This document shows positions 46,801 through 54,479 of a stretch of 64,000 nt of DNA, one piece after another. The stretch lies in assembly GCA_035552155.1 (NCBI GenBank), contig DASZLX010000015.1, positions 1 to 64,000 of the forward strand, given 5' to 3'. The notes beneath the pieces are model-generated. The model did no database searches. It was not told the DNA's origin and worked only from the letters and a program-made list of their open reading frames with translations. The DNA is from DASXHY01 sp035552155. Its GTDB lineage: Bacteria; Verrucomicrobiota; Verrucomicrobiia; Limisphaerales; DASXHY01. The position numbers and the translations under genes are program-made. Each line of letters starts with the position of its first letter. Position 1 is the first letter of the stretch.

Positions 46801-48846
46801 AAATTGGTTGCGCCAGGCCTGGAGGCTATTGGTGTCATTGCTGATATCGTGGTTGCCGGGCAGATAATACACCGGAGCCGTGAGACTCTGTAAGATGGTT
46901 TTGGCCTGTTGCCTTTGAATGGAATCCTCGCCGATGTCGCCGGAAACGATCACGGCATCCGGGTTAAGCGCATTCACTTTCTGCACGGCGAGGGCCAGAT
47001 TGGCGGCCGCATCGGGAGCCTCAGCAACGCCCAGGTGAGTATCGCTGATTTGCGCGATCCGGACGGCGTTGGTAGGCGGAGCGGGAGGAGTGTCGCCGAC
47101 AAATCCGGGCATTAAAAAACTTTCCTTCCAGACGAGGCCGTTGGTGTTTGAAGGGGCGGCGTTGGTCAGCGCGGGGTTGCCCCAGTAAGCGGTGATATAA
47201 TCCGCGGGGTTTGAAAGCAACGGCACCTGCACCCAAACCAGGGACTCGCCCGCAGGATTCCATTGTTCAATTTCGTAAGGCAGCGCTTGCAGGTTGGTCG
47301 AAGTGGTGAATTGCAGGTCGGCGCCGATAGGCGAGGCAAATTGCCCGTAGGAAAATCCCGGCACGTTAGTGCTTAACCGAACCAATACCGGAAAATTTGT
47401 CAGCGCTTCTGCCGGCGCGTAACCGCCAAAAGTGATTTTAACGCTAGAGGTGAACTGTGCGGGATTCAACACAAGCGGGCGATCGATGACCTGCACGGTG
47501 ATTGCGCCCGAAACATTGGTGAAGCCTTTGTCATCCAGGACCTGCGCGTTCACGGTATAGGCGCCGGTTGGAACATTGGTCCAATCGAAAACGTACGGGG
47601 CATTCGTGGCATTACCCAGGAGGTTGGTCCCCTCATAAAAGGCTACGTTCGTCACTGTGCCAGCGCCCGACGTCGCCGCTGCGGAAATCGATATGGTCGC
47701 GGGAGCGAGGAAATAAGCGTTATCGCTGGGGCCCGTGAGATTCACTGTCGGCGGAATATAGGCCACTGTAATGTTCACTACCGATGAAGTGACTGATTGG
47801 CCGAGGCTATCGCTCGCGACCGTAGTTAACGCATAATTGCCTGTGGAAGCATTTTGCCAGGTAAAAGTAGAGGCTGCGGCGGTGGCTCCTCCCAGGTCCA
47901 GGGAGTTGGCGTAGAATTCGATATTGGTGATCGTGCCGCCCGATTCGGTGGCGTTGGCCGTTATTACCACGTTGGTGCCGAGCGGCAGCGTGGAGTTCGG
48001 TGCGGGCGAGGTGATGCTCACTTGAAATGTGAACGGGTTGAAGGCGCTGAGGCTGATGTTATCAATCGCCAGCATTTGATCCGGGTTATCACCGGTATTG
48101 TTGTCATCGGCCCAGCGCAAATACATCACGCCATTATTGGTCAGCGGCGTGACAAAGGGAATGTTCACGGCACCGCTGCTCATGGTTGTGCCCTGGGTAT
48201 AATTGGGTAAACAAAGTCCGTTTTGAGCCGGCACGCCGTTCACCAGGGCGGCGTTGCCGGCCACGCCCACTTCCGTCCAGGAAGAAGCGCTGTTGGTGCC
48301 CGTCGTGCTGAAAAAAAAGCAGTAGCCCGGCAGTTCCGTCTGTTCGGTCGGTATAGTGCCGCCGCTCTGGATATTTCCATTGGTGAGACATTTGCAATCA
48401 TAACTCACGGTGATGCCGTAAAGCGTGGTGCCCGTATTATTGACCAGGCTTAATTCAATTACCTGGGCGCCGGTGCTCGCGGGATCCGAGCCGAGCGCTC
48501 GATCGGTGGGAGCGTCCCAGCAGCCTACATTGTACGAATGCGCGCCGCTGCTCACGACCGCACTGCCGGCGTTCCAAATTGTCAGCGTCTGCGTGTTGTT
48601 CGTGGCTGCGGCAATGCCGGATGCATCGATTGGTTTCGCCGCGGTGTAAGTGCCGGTGGAACCGGGAATTGCCATGGAGGCGAACCCCGCGGGCAGCGTG
48701 GTGTCGGAAGCGCCGAGGCTGTCAAAATTCTGGCTGTAAGAACCGGTAAAGCTTGTCGGAGCCGCCGAAGCACTCAGGGCGATAACGGCGGCCGCATAAG
48801 CGATCGGTTTGCGAAACGCAGAAAGGCGAACGAACGGAATGGTCAT
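43819..48846 (-). CDS. Giant secreted double phosphatase: calcineurin-type plus acid phosphatase/PLC-type
   Basis: 1675 aa with a signal peptide (ending about ALSASAA). Order: an N-terminal beta domain with Cys pairs, two Big-type Ig repeats (about 285-455), DUF2341 (about 459-572), a calcineurin-like metallophosphoesterase (about 600-800) with SDTHLG, GDIGEDS, GNHD and GHWHNG, a LamG part (about 855-1050), two more Ig repeats, a phosphoesterase domain of the PLC/AcpA type (about 1265-1570) with MENHDF, DETEST and SHASDLKTMDEVFGL, and a C-terminal module ending NRFYMISSP. Both phosphatase active sites look intact. It probably releases phosphate from organic esters outside the cell. Confidence 0.88.
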   Translation of the reverse strand: MTIPFVRLSAFRKPIAYAAAVIALSASAAPTSFTGSYSQNFDSLGASDTTLPAGFASMAIPGSTGTYTAAKPIDASGIAAATNNTQTLTIWNAGSAVVSSGAHSYNVGCWDAPTDRALGSDPASTGAQVIELSLVNNTGTTLYGITVSYDCKCLTNGNIQSGGTIPTEQTELPGYCFFFSTTGTNSASSWTEVGVAGNAALVNGVPAQNGLCLPNYTQGTTMSSGAVNIPFVTPLTNNGVMYLRWADDNNTGDNPDQMLAIDNISLSAFNPFTFQVSITSPAPNSTLPLGTNVVITANATESGGTITNIEFYANSLDLGGATAAASTFTWQNASTGNYALTTVASDSLGQSVTSSVVNITVAYIPPTVNLTGPSDNAYFLAPATISISAAATSGAGTVTNVAFYEGTNLLGNATNAPYVFDWTNVPTGAYTVNAQVLDDKGFTNVSGAITVQVIDRPLVLNPAQFTSSVKITFGGYAPAEALTNFPVLVRLSTNVPGFSYGQFASPIGADLQFTTSTNLQALPYEIEQWNPAGESLVWVQVPLLSNPADYITAYWGNPALTNAAPSNTNGLVWKESFLMPGFVGDTPPAPPTNAVRIAQISDTHLGVAEAPDAAANLALAVQKVNALNPDAVIVSGDIGEDSIQRQQAKTILQSLTAPVYYLPGNHDISNDTNSLQAWRNQFGPDYYSFKVKYVQVLMLDSELLGNYDNFNSGIVQPLSAGIAAESQTMLNWLGQQGGTTNVLIAAQHIPLYSDNGFPDSNPYWTVNPPYDQSESNLLAGLGIQHLFAGHWHNGRVFTQNGLAIHVAPATSWLPNGGQLGFAIHTITPDGNVSTEFVPLTSSAQADSSDFDLVWHLNQNGFPFADSALQNPARTGAGPVSAPGVAGPGIAFNGSTWLSAGAINLSNSFSLSTWINISPAINNIQTVWASKPGSGTANGFAMNVNNFNTTDGALRFITGDGTHTAATSSAAGSVSFGQWHLVTATVDTVADTARIYVDGKDVTQGANSILAGSSRTNAVLSGKASDDSFFFHGTMDEARIQAGVQSPGWIWASWATVATNSGLANYGSVGNPAGPHASISSPVNNASIAPGSDLTITVDAFDFGATITNIQFLANDASLGHVTGTPYQLTWTNVPAGNYALTAIARDNAGLSITSDVVNVTAVFAAPLTVTLTSPADGARFNAPASLALAASVAGGRGAITHVSFYSGSTLLAYETNAPYTFITANVFAGSHALTAVAMDGSGASSTSSVVNITITNSPAMAVLQSIKTFFIIPMENHDFVQTNPTVSPQQLLGNPACPFFNSLLTPGNPNAAQVAYATHYYTVAVGEHPSEPNYIWGEAGTDFDIRTDSDPSTSAQNVFSGVQHLSGQLTAAGIPWRSYDEDLEYSPSPAVTAVGSGVAVNPYNGSTDYGYLARHNPMQFFTDTQNRNCYPLTNFWTDLARTNIGRYNWMAPGLYNQMHNPLPNGFTYHGTTWTGDQAAVAAGDNFLSMIIPRIMASSAYKDRGAIIIWFDETESTDDTNTTIPFILISPLARGNAYASTLPYSHASDLKTMDEVFGLAYQTNVIPASQVDVQNDGYNYVDGRSATVYDLSDFFQIGPVVPRIIDAQMLVGGGGFQLIFSGPAGQSYRILASDSLRLAPSDWQVVGSGTFGTGNIIFSDPQVTAHPNRFYMISSP

Positions 48847-48891
48847 GAATGAGGGATGTTAACTGAAAAATCCTTGTCTGGGCACCATAAG

Positions 48892-48897
48892 AGTATA
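48892..48897 (-). promoter_or_regulatory. Candidate -10 element of the double phosphatase gene
   Basis: On the minus strand TATACT lies 46 nt before the ATG at 48846. The -35 region at the right distance is poor, so this may need an activator. No Pho-box repeat was recognised. The rest of the gap up to 49060 shows nothing further. Confidence 0.3.
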
Positions 48898-49060
48898 TGG
48901 GGAGAATTTTTACGCGTGCCAGAAAATCGCGCTTCTCTGAGTCACTTAATCGACTGATTCCGCTGAAGAGCGGTGGCACCCATAAGAGGGATGTAAAAGG
49001 TTCACGCTGTAATCTATTCTGGTGACGATCCCACTCAGGAAATCAACCGGGCGTATTACT

Positions 49061-49927
49061 ATGAAAGACAAGTCTGCTACAAAAACCACTTCCATTATCA
49101 CATCAACCGGCGTCCAGGCCGGCAAGCCAACAGCGTGTTTTATGGCTGCTGTTTTGGCTGTGCTGCTCCTGTTGGCTGCTGGAATAAATCGCGCTGCCGC
49201 GTGGGGAATTACGTGGAGTGACGAATTCACCGGCGCCAGTTCGGGGGCGCAACCGTGGTCGGGCAATTGGGGTTATGACCTCGGCGGCGGCGGTTGGGGC
49301 AACAACGAACTCGAAACCTACGTGAATTCCTGGGCCAATGCCCACATGGTTTGGGACGGCACGGGCACGGACAGCCAGGCGTTGCGCATCGAAGCGCAAA
49401 CGGACACGGGCACCTGGAACGGGCATTGGTATTCCGCACGGATCAACAGTTACGGGCATCATACTTTCGGCCCGGGAAGTTATATCGAGTACCGTTGCAA
49501 ATTCCCCAATTCGGGACAGGGGTACTGGCCCGCGGCGTGGGCGCTGGGCACTGTCGGCGGAGCATGGCCCGCCTGCGGCGAAATTGATATCGCGGAGGAA
49601 GTCGACGGCCAGTGGGAAAACCACCAGAGCCTGCACATGCCGGGCTGGGACCCGACCGTGGTGTGGACCGTGGATCATTCGACCACCACTTATCACAACT
49701 ATGGCGCGTGGTGGCCGGCGGATGGCAGCTCCATCACGTTCAACATGGACGGAAATAATTCCGCCACGTTCTCGCGCGGCGGCGGCGGCACTTGGGAATT
49801 CAATACCAACAATAGGTTTTTCCTCATCATCAATCTTGCGATTGGCGGAAATTTTCCGGGAAATCCCAACAGCGGGACGGCGGTAAACGGCGACTTCTTC
49901 GTCGATTACGTCCGGCAATATAACTGA
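49061..49927 (+). CDS. GH16 endo-beta-glucanase/laminarinase-like
   Basis: 288 aa from the ATG at 49061; a GTG at 49022 is less likely. A long N-terminus leads to a hydrophobic signal (AVLAVLLLLAAGI, cut near AAA-WG). The GH16 domain starts with WSDEFTG and holds the catalytic motif EIDIAE (E174, D176, E179), with family landmarks GYWPAAWALG and FFLIINLAIGGNFPG. The enzyme cuts beta-1,3 or mixed beta-glucans with retention. It stands alone: divergent from the phosphatase gene and followed by a strong hairpin. Confidence 0.92.
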   Translation: MKDKSATKTTSIITSTGVQAGKPTACFMAAVLAVLLLLAAGINRAAAWGITWSDEFTGASSGAQPWSGNWGYDLGGGGWGNNELETYVNSWANAHMVWDGTGTDSQALRIEAQTDTGTWNGHWYSARINSYGHHTFGPGSYIEYRCKFPNSGQGYWPAAWALGTVGGAWPACGEIDIAEEVDGQWENHQSLHMPGWDPTVVWTVDHSTTTYHNYGAWWPADGSSITFNMDGNNSATFSRGGGGTWEFNTNNRFFLIINLAIGGNFPGNPNSGTAVNGDFFVDYVRQYN

Positions 49928-49945
49928 GATTGGGTTCCCAACTTT

Positions 49946-49977
49946 CGCAATCCGGGGAACGGATTCCCCGGATTGCG
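49946..49977. terminator. 14-bp perfect hairpin after the GH16 gene
   Basis: CGCAATCCGGGGAA-CGGA-TTCCCCGGATTGCG forms an uninterrupted 14-bp stem with a 4-nt loop, 18 nt after the stop codon. There is no T-tract, so it may act as an RNA-stabilising or factor-dependent end, or be a dispersed repeat. Confidence 0.6.
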
Positions 49978-49990
49978 ATATGTCGTCCGT

Positions 49991-50008
49991 GCCGAGCTGG
50001 TGCTCGGC
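49991..50008. repeat. REP-like hairpin
   Basis: GCCGAGC-TGGT-GCTCGGC, a perfect 7-bp stem followed by GCCCCGACC, lies 24 nt before the foldase ATG. It has the look of the GC-rich REP-type elements elsewhere in this window. Confidence 0.45.
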
Positions 50009-50032
50009 GCCCCGACCTTTTGAAGGGCTTCT

Positions 50033-51796
50033 ATGACATCGATATCTGAATATCGGTCCGTGCTTTTCTTGATCATCGCCGTCATTTTCAGCGTTGCCAC
50101 CCCGCGCGCCATTTCTGCGGAGCCGCACTCAGCAGCCGTTCCCAACGCCATTTTTGCCACTGACACGAACGCCGGCGCGAATGTTGGAAAAATAGTTCCC
50201 GGCGCGGCTGCCATGGTGGACGGTCATATCATTCCGATGGATGAGCTCGTGGTCGCGTGCCTGCATAAGGAGCGGTCCTATGTGGTGGACCAGATGATTC
50301 AAGGTTACGTGCTGGATCGGGAATGTGAAAAGCGCGGCATCAAGGTGAGCGAAGAGGAAATTGACAAGCGAGTGGGCGATTTGCGCGCGTCCCTGGCGCC
50401 CGACACGTTGGAACATACGTTGGAGATACATCACATGAGCATGGAGCAGTTGCGGCATGCGTTTAAACAGAGCCTCGAAAAACCGGAGCTTGTGGCGGAT
50501 CAGATTAAGCCGGTGAGGATGGCGCATTGCCGCGAAATTCTCGTGAGATACGGCGACGAAGAAGATAACGGAGTCGCGCGCAACCATCGCAGCGAGGCGC
50601 AGGCATTGGAAATTGTGAAGAACATTCAGACCCAGCTTCAGCAGGGAAAAAAATTTGAAGACCTCGCCGTGCAATTTTCCGAGAGCGCGCCGGCGGAGAA
50701 AAAAGGGGACTTGGGCGTGCTCTATGAAAACATGCTGGGCACGGAAGCGACGACGTTGACGGCGGCAATGGCGTTGAACAAAGAGGAAGTGTCACCGCCG
50801 GTCAAGACCGCGGAGGGCTATTGCCTCATCCAGGCGCTCAGCACCGGCAGCGATCATCCTCAGGCTGAAGATGAGCTGTACGCTGAAGCGGATAAAGCGT
50901 CGCGCCATTTGCAGTTGATGTTTCTCGCGCCGCAGGCGGTGGTCAGCCTGGTCGATAAATCGCACATTACATTTGCGAAGGACGATGAAATTATGGCTGG
51001 CAAACCGCTGCCTTCCGCCGCGGCAGTCGTGGACGGCCACACGATTCCCATGCAGGAAGTGGTGGAAAAGTGCCTGGCGGACAGTGGTCCGAAGACGATT
51101 GATATCCTGGTGCAAAATTATGTGGTGGATTGCGAATGCCGGCGGCTCGGCATCAAGGTCGGTGAGGACGAGATAGACAAACGGATCGACCAATTGCGGG
51201 AGCAGATGGCGCCGCACACATTGGAGGAGGGATTGGTGATGCATCATACGACCATGGCTGGGTTGCGCTATGATTTTCGGCAGGAAATCGAGCGCACCAG
51301 GCTGGCTGCGGATCGGGTGGAACCGACAAAAATGGCGCACGCGCGGGTGATTTTCATAAAACCCGATCCGGCTGATGCGACCGGCGCGGCACATGCCGAT
51401 ACCGTCGCGCGAGCCCAAATGGCCGGGGTGCAGGAGCAGCTTAAAGCGGGAAAGAATTTTTCGGAGCTGGCAAAAAAATATTCCGCGGAAAGCGGGCAGG
51501 GGAAGGATGGTGATTGGGGCATTCTCTACGAGGGCATGCGCGGCATGGACACGCCCATACTCAATGCGGCCCTAGCGATGAAGAGCGGCCAGGTGAGCGC
51601 GGAGCCGGGGAAGACGCGGGATGGATATTTTCTGATCGAGATCATCAGCACCAGTGACCAGCACGACGACGCCGAAGATTCCGCTTATGCGAACGCGTTC
51701 AGTGTTTACCGCGAAGCCAAAGCCCAGACGCTCGTTCCCGAGACCATTGTCGGTCTGCTGAAAAAATCAAAAGTGGTTTACTACGTGCATTCGTGA
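50033..51796 (+). CDS. Tandem-duplicated SurA/PpiC-type peptidyl-prolyl isomerase
   Basis: 587 aa with a signal peptide (VLFLIIAVIFSVATPRAISA). Two copies of one unit follow: a SurA-like helical part (VDGHIIPMDELV and VDGHTIPMQEVV; RGIKVSEEEIDKRV and LGIKVGEDEIDKRI) and a parvulin part (GKKFEDLAVQFSESAPAEKKGDLGVLYE and GKNFSELAKKYSAES-GDWGILYE). The boundary is near residue 310. Normal family members have one SurA-N part with one or two parvulin domains, so duplication of the whole unit is unusual. Periplasmic chaperone/foldase role; clients may be the giant secreted proteins nearby. Confidence 0.85.
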   Translation: MTSISEYRSVLFLIIAVIFSVATPRAISAEPHSAAVPNAIFATDTNAGANVGKIVPGAAAMVDGHIIPMDELVVACLHKERSYVVDQMIQGYVLDRECEKRGIKVSEEEIDKRVGDLRASLAPDTLEHTLEIHHMSMEQLRHAFKQSLEKPELVADQIKPVRMAHCREILVRYGDEEDNGVARNHRSEAQALEIVKNIQTQLQQGKKFEDLAVQFSESAPAEKKGDLGVLYENMLGTEATTLTAAMALNKEEVSPPVKTAEGYCLIQALSTGSDHPQAEDELYAEADKASRHLQLMFLAPQAVVSLVDKSHITFAKDDEIMAGKPLPSAAAVVDGHTIPMQEVVEKCLADSGPKTIDILVQNYVVDCECRRLGIKVGEDEIDKRIDQLREQMAPHTLEEGLVMHHTTMAGLRYDFRQEIERTRLAADRVEPTKMAHARVIFIKPDPADATGAAHADTVARAQMAGVQEQLKAGKNFSELAKKYSAESGQGKDGDWGILYEGMRGMDTPILNAALAMKSGQVSAEPGKTRDGYFLIEIISTSDQHDDAEDSAYANAFSVYREAKAQTLVPETIVGLLKKSKVVYYVHS

Positions 51797-51841
51797 TCAA
51801 TGCATCGATCGCCAGATTCTTGCAGGAGCCGCACCCCCATT

Positions 51842-52348
51842 TCAATGGCGGGCCGGGGCCGGCTTCTTTTCAGCTTCAGACGGCTTGATCGGCGGCGGTA
51901 CTTCGATGCCTAATGCGGTGCTCAAATCAATCTCGTGCTCCTGTTCCTGCACGATGATGGCGCGCAGGGTTTCGCTTAATGCAAATTCGCCCATGGCCTC
52001 GGCCTGGCGAATGCGTTCGCGATAGCGCCCCACGGTTTCGCGTTCGTTTTGCAAATCCGCGCGCAGCATTTCGACCGGGTCCTCCGAAGTCTTGACCGGT
52101 TTCGGCGTCACCGCCGGCATGCCGCCGAAATAATCGATCTGTTTGGCGATTTTGATCGCGTGCGACAACTCCTCGGCCGCGTGTTTTTCCAACTCACGCG
52201 CGATATCGGTGTAAGCGGCCCCTTTGAGGACCTGGCTGTAAACCACGTACGCGATGATCGCCTGGTATTCTCCGGCGAGGTCCTCATTTAACAATTGGAC
52301 CATCCGTTCGCGGCTGATGTTGGATTCTCCGCCATTGTCTTTGCTCAT
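51842..52348 (-). CDS. Ferritin-like (bacterioferritin-type) protein
   Basis: 168 aa from the ATG at 52348. Four-helix ferritin-like core with iron ligands visible in EDLAGEYQAIIAYVVYSQ, ELEKHAAEELSHAIKIA, NERETVGRYRERI and IIVQEQEHEIDLS, i.e. the E ... ExxH pattern of a di-iron centre. A Pro/Lys-rich tail follows the core. Probable role is iron storage or protection from peroxide. The frame is open further upstream but those starts add a non-family leader. Confidence 0.87.
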   Translation of the reverse strand: MSKDNGGESNISRERMVQLLNEDLAGEYQAIIAYVVYSQVLKGAAYTDIARELEKHAAEELSHAIKIAKQIDYFGGMPAVTPKPVKTSEDPVEMLRADLQNERETVGRYRERIRQAEAMGEFALSETLRAIIVQEQEHEIDLSTALGIEVPPPIKPSEAEKKPAPARH

Positions 52349-52603
52349 AATGTTTTTTTGGAATTCACGGATTTTTCGGAATTTTAGAGGAAAGGCCCGT
52401 TTTGGGTTATGGGGGTTATACCCCGTTCGCCTCCGAGGGTGGAGCCATTCAGGCAACCCGTAGGTAAACGATGTTTTGACCGGCGTTAAAAAATATCCAC
52501 AGGTGGTATTTCCCGCATTGCCGGACGCCGGTTCATACCCTACGGTTTAGCAACGAGGCGGTAGGGGAGCCATTTACGGTTGTTCCACCGTCCATTTCAA
52601 GCC
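52349..52603. other. Gap between the ferritin-like and PH-like genes
   Basis: 255 nt without a gene. It is divergent and so should hold both promoters, but no clear sigma-70 pair was found. A small hairpin GGGG-TTATA-CCCC near 52414 is the only structure noted. Confidence 0.4.
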
Positions 52604-52921
52604 ATGCCAACTGAGACCTTTAAAGCGAGCCGTTGGACGAAGGGCAATTTCCTTTTTCCGACTTACATTGAAGTGAATGAGCAGGCTGTGACCCGCCATA
52701 AACGCAGCTGGTTCAACCGTGACGAAATCAGCGTCAGCATGAGCAAGGTGGCCTCGGTTCACATCCAGACCGGCCTGATGTGGTCGGATATTTTGATTGA
52801 ATCCTCCGGCGGTTCGGATCCGCTGGCCAGCCACGGCCATCGGAAATCCGACGCGCGGCGGATCAAGGAATTGGTCGAGGGCTACCAGGCGCAATTCGCG
52901 AGAAATCCTGGTTTGCAATAA
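52604..52921 (+). CDS. Small PH-like domain protein
   Basis: 105 aa from the ATG at 52604. It has no signal or membrane segment. The pattern of short beta-strands (NFLFPTYIEVNEQAVTRHKRSWF, ISVSMSKVASVHIQTG, DILIESSGG) followed by a C-terminal helix (RRIKELVEGYQAQF) resembles bacterial PH-like domains (bPH2/YdbT type). Function unknown. The gene stands alone between convergent and divergent neighbours. Confidence 0.7.
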   Translation: MPTETFKASRWTKGNFLFPTYIEVNEQAVTRHKRSWFNRDEISVSMSKVASVHIQTGLMWSDILIESSGGSDPLASHGHRKSDARRIKELVEGYQAQFARNPGLQ

Positions 52922-52969
52922 TCCGGCACGATGCCCTCGAATTCGTGGTCGGCGGCCATAACGATCCCG

Positions 52970-54268
52970 TCACGCATCCAACCGCCCGTATTTCCGAATC
53001 TGGGGGAAAACCAAGGCAATCAGGATCACCACGGCAATCGTTCCAAAACCGCCGGCCACGACTGAAATCACGGTGCCCATGGCCACGCTGTTGCCGATGG
53101 CGGGGCCGCATAAATGCGCCACCGAGCCGGACTCGAACTCGCCCATTTCATTCGAGGTGCCGATAAAGAGGCTGTTCACCGCCGAGACGCGGCCACGTTT
53201 ATCATCCGGTGTGAGCAATTGCACGAGCGTGCCACGCACCACGACGCTGATGTTGTCCGCCGCGCCGCACATGAAAAGCATGACGAACGACACCCAGAAC
53301 CAGCGCGAAAGTCCGAACCCGATGGTCGCGATGCCGAACGCCGTCACCGCCAGCAGCAGGGACCGGCCCGCTTTTTGAATCGGCGGACGGTGCGCGAGAA
53401 TAAAGGTGCATAAGAGCGCTCCTACCGGCAGCGCGGATTGCAGCAAGCCCAGGCCGCGCGAGCCCACGTTTAAAATGAGGTCCGCATAAACCGGCAGCAG
53501 GGCGGTGGCGCCGCCCAGGAGCACCGCCAGCATGTCGAGCGTGATGATCCCGAGAATGATTTTGTTCGTGAAAACGAAATCGAACCCCGTCAACAACGTC
53601 TTGAACGTCATTTTTTCCCGGACGGCCACGACATGGTGGGTGTGGATCTGGAACATCATCACGCAAAAGATGAGCGCCGCGCAGACGTTGATGGCGTAGA
53701 CTGGATAGGCGTGGCGGCCCGTGGCCCAAATAAGCCATCCCGCGACCGTCGGGCCGATGACGGAAGACGATTGAAAGGTGGTCGCGCTCCAGTTGACTGC
53801 GCGCGAAAAATCCTTCCGGTCCACCAGCGCGGGGAGAAACGAAGAGCCGGCCGTCGAGACGAACGTGCGCGCGGCCCCGCTGAGAAACAGGCAGACATAC
53901 ATCCAAAGGACATTGGCCTGGTACCAGGAGATCAAAGCCAGGCCCAGGCTGGCGACCGCCAGCACCATCGTCATCAGCGTGATGATGCGTTTGCGGTTGT
54001 AATTGTCGGCCATGTGCCCGGCCGGGAGGGTAAATAGAATCATGGGCGCCACCTGCGTGAGTCCGACCAGACCCAGCTTCATGACCGAATGAGTGCGCGC
54101 GAAAAGCTCCCAGCCCACGGCGGTGGCAAGCATCTGCTGGCCGATGTTCGCAAAGAGCCGCCCGATGAGATACAGTCGCAGATCGCGATTGCGCAAAATC
54201 GCATAGGAGCGGTTGCTCTCGAGCGCGCGTTCGTCCACAGATTCCGTTGAAAAGTCTCCGCTGTTCAT
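52970..54268 (-). CDS. MFS_3-type transporter (EntS-like exporter)
   Basis: 432 aa from the ATG at 54268. About 12 membrane segments; the family motif GHMADNYNRKRI lies in loop 2-3 and DDKRGRVSAVNSLFIGTSNEMGEFESG is typical of MFS_3/enterobactin-exporter-like proteins. Substrate unknown; siderophore, drug or lysophospholipid export are possibilities. No neighbouring biosynthesis genes suggest a cargo. A REPIN-like element lies upstream. Confidence 0.87.
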   Translation of the reverse strand: MNSGDFSTESVDERALESNRSYAILRNRDLRLYLIGRLFANIGQQMLATAVGWELFARTHSVMKLGLVGLTQVAPMILFTLPAGHMADNYNRKRIITLMTMVLAVASLGLALISWYQANVLWMYVCLFLSGAARTFVSTAGSSFLPALVDRKDFSRAVNWSATTFQSSSVIGPTVAGWLIWATGRHAYPVYAINVCAALIFCVMMFQIHTHHVVAVREKMTFKTLLTGFDFVFTNKIILGIITLDMLAVLLGGATALLPVYADLILNVGSRGLGLLQSALPVGALLCTFILAHRPPIQKAGRSLLLAVTAFGIATIGFGLSRWFWVSFVMLFMCGAADNISVVVRGTLVQLLTPDDKRGRVSAVNSLFIGTSNEMGEFESGSVAHLCGPAIGNSVAMGTVISVVAGGFGTIAVVILIALVFPQIRKYGRLDA

Positions 54269-54378
54269 GAAAACGTTGCGGGAACTTAATCGAAATTTTG
54301 TAAACGTCGAGTTTCGGTTGGATCGCAAGATCGACGTGCGGACTTTGAGTTTTTTTCTGTAGAGCGAGCGTCTCCTTT

Positions 54379-54461
54379 GGAGCGCCGATTTGTAATCGGC
54401 TTACCGTTCGAAAGGCTCACTTCAATAACTCAGCCAAAAGCCGACTAAAAGTCGGCGCTCC
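54379..54461. repeat. REPIN-like inverted pair of hairpins
   Basis: GGAGCGCCGA (54379-54388) and TCGGCGCTCC (54452-54461) are exact reverse complements 63 nt apart. Each end contains its own hairpin: GCCGATT-TGT-AATCGGC (54384-54400) and GCCGACT-AAA-AGTCGGC (54440-54456). This is the structure of a REP doublet. It occupies the gap between the end of the GGDEF gene and the start of the MFS gene. Confidence 0.75.
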
Positions 54462-54479
54462 GATTGAGTGCGGTGGTGT

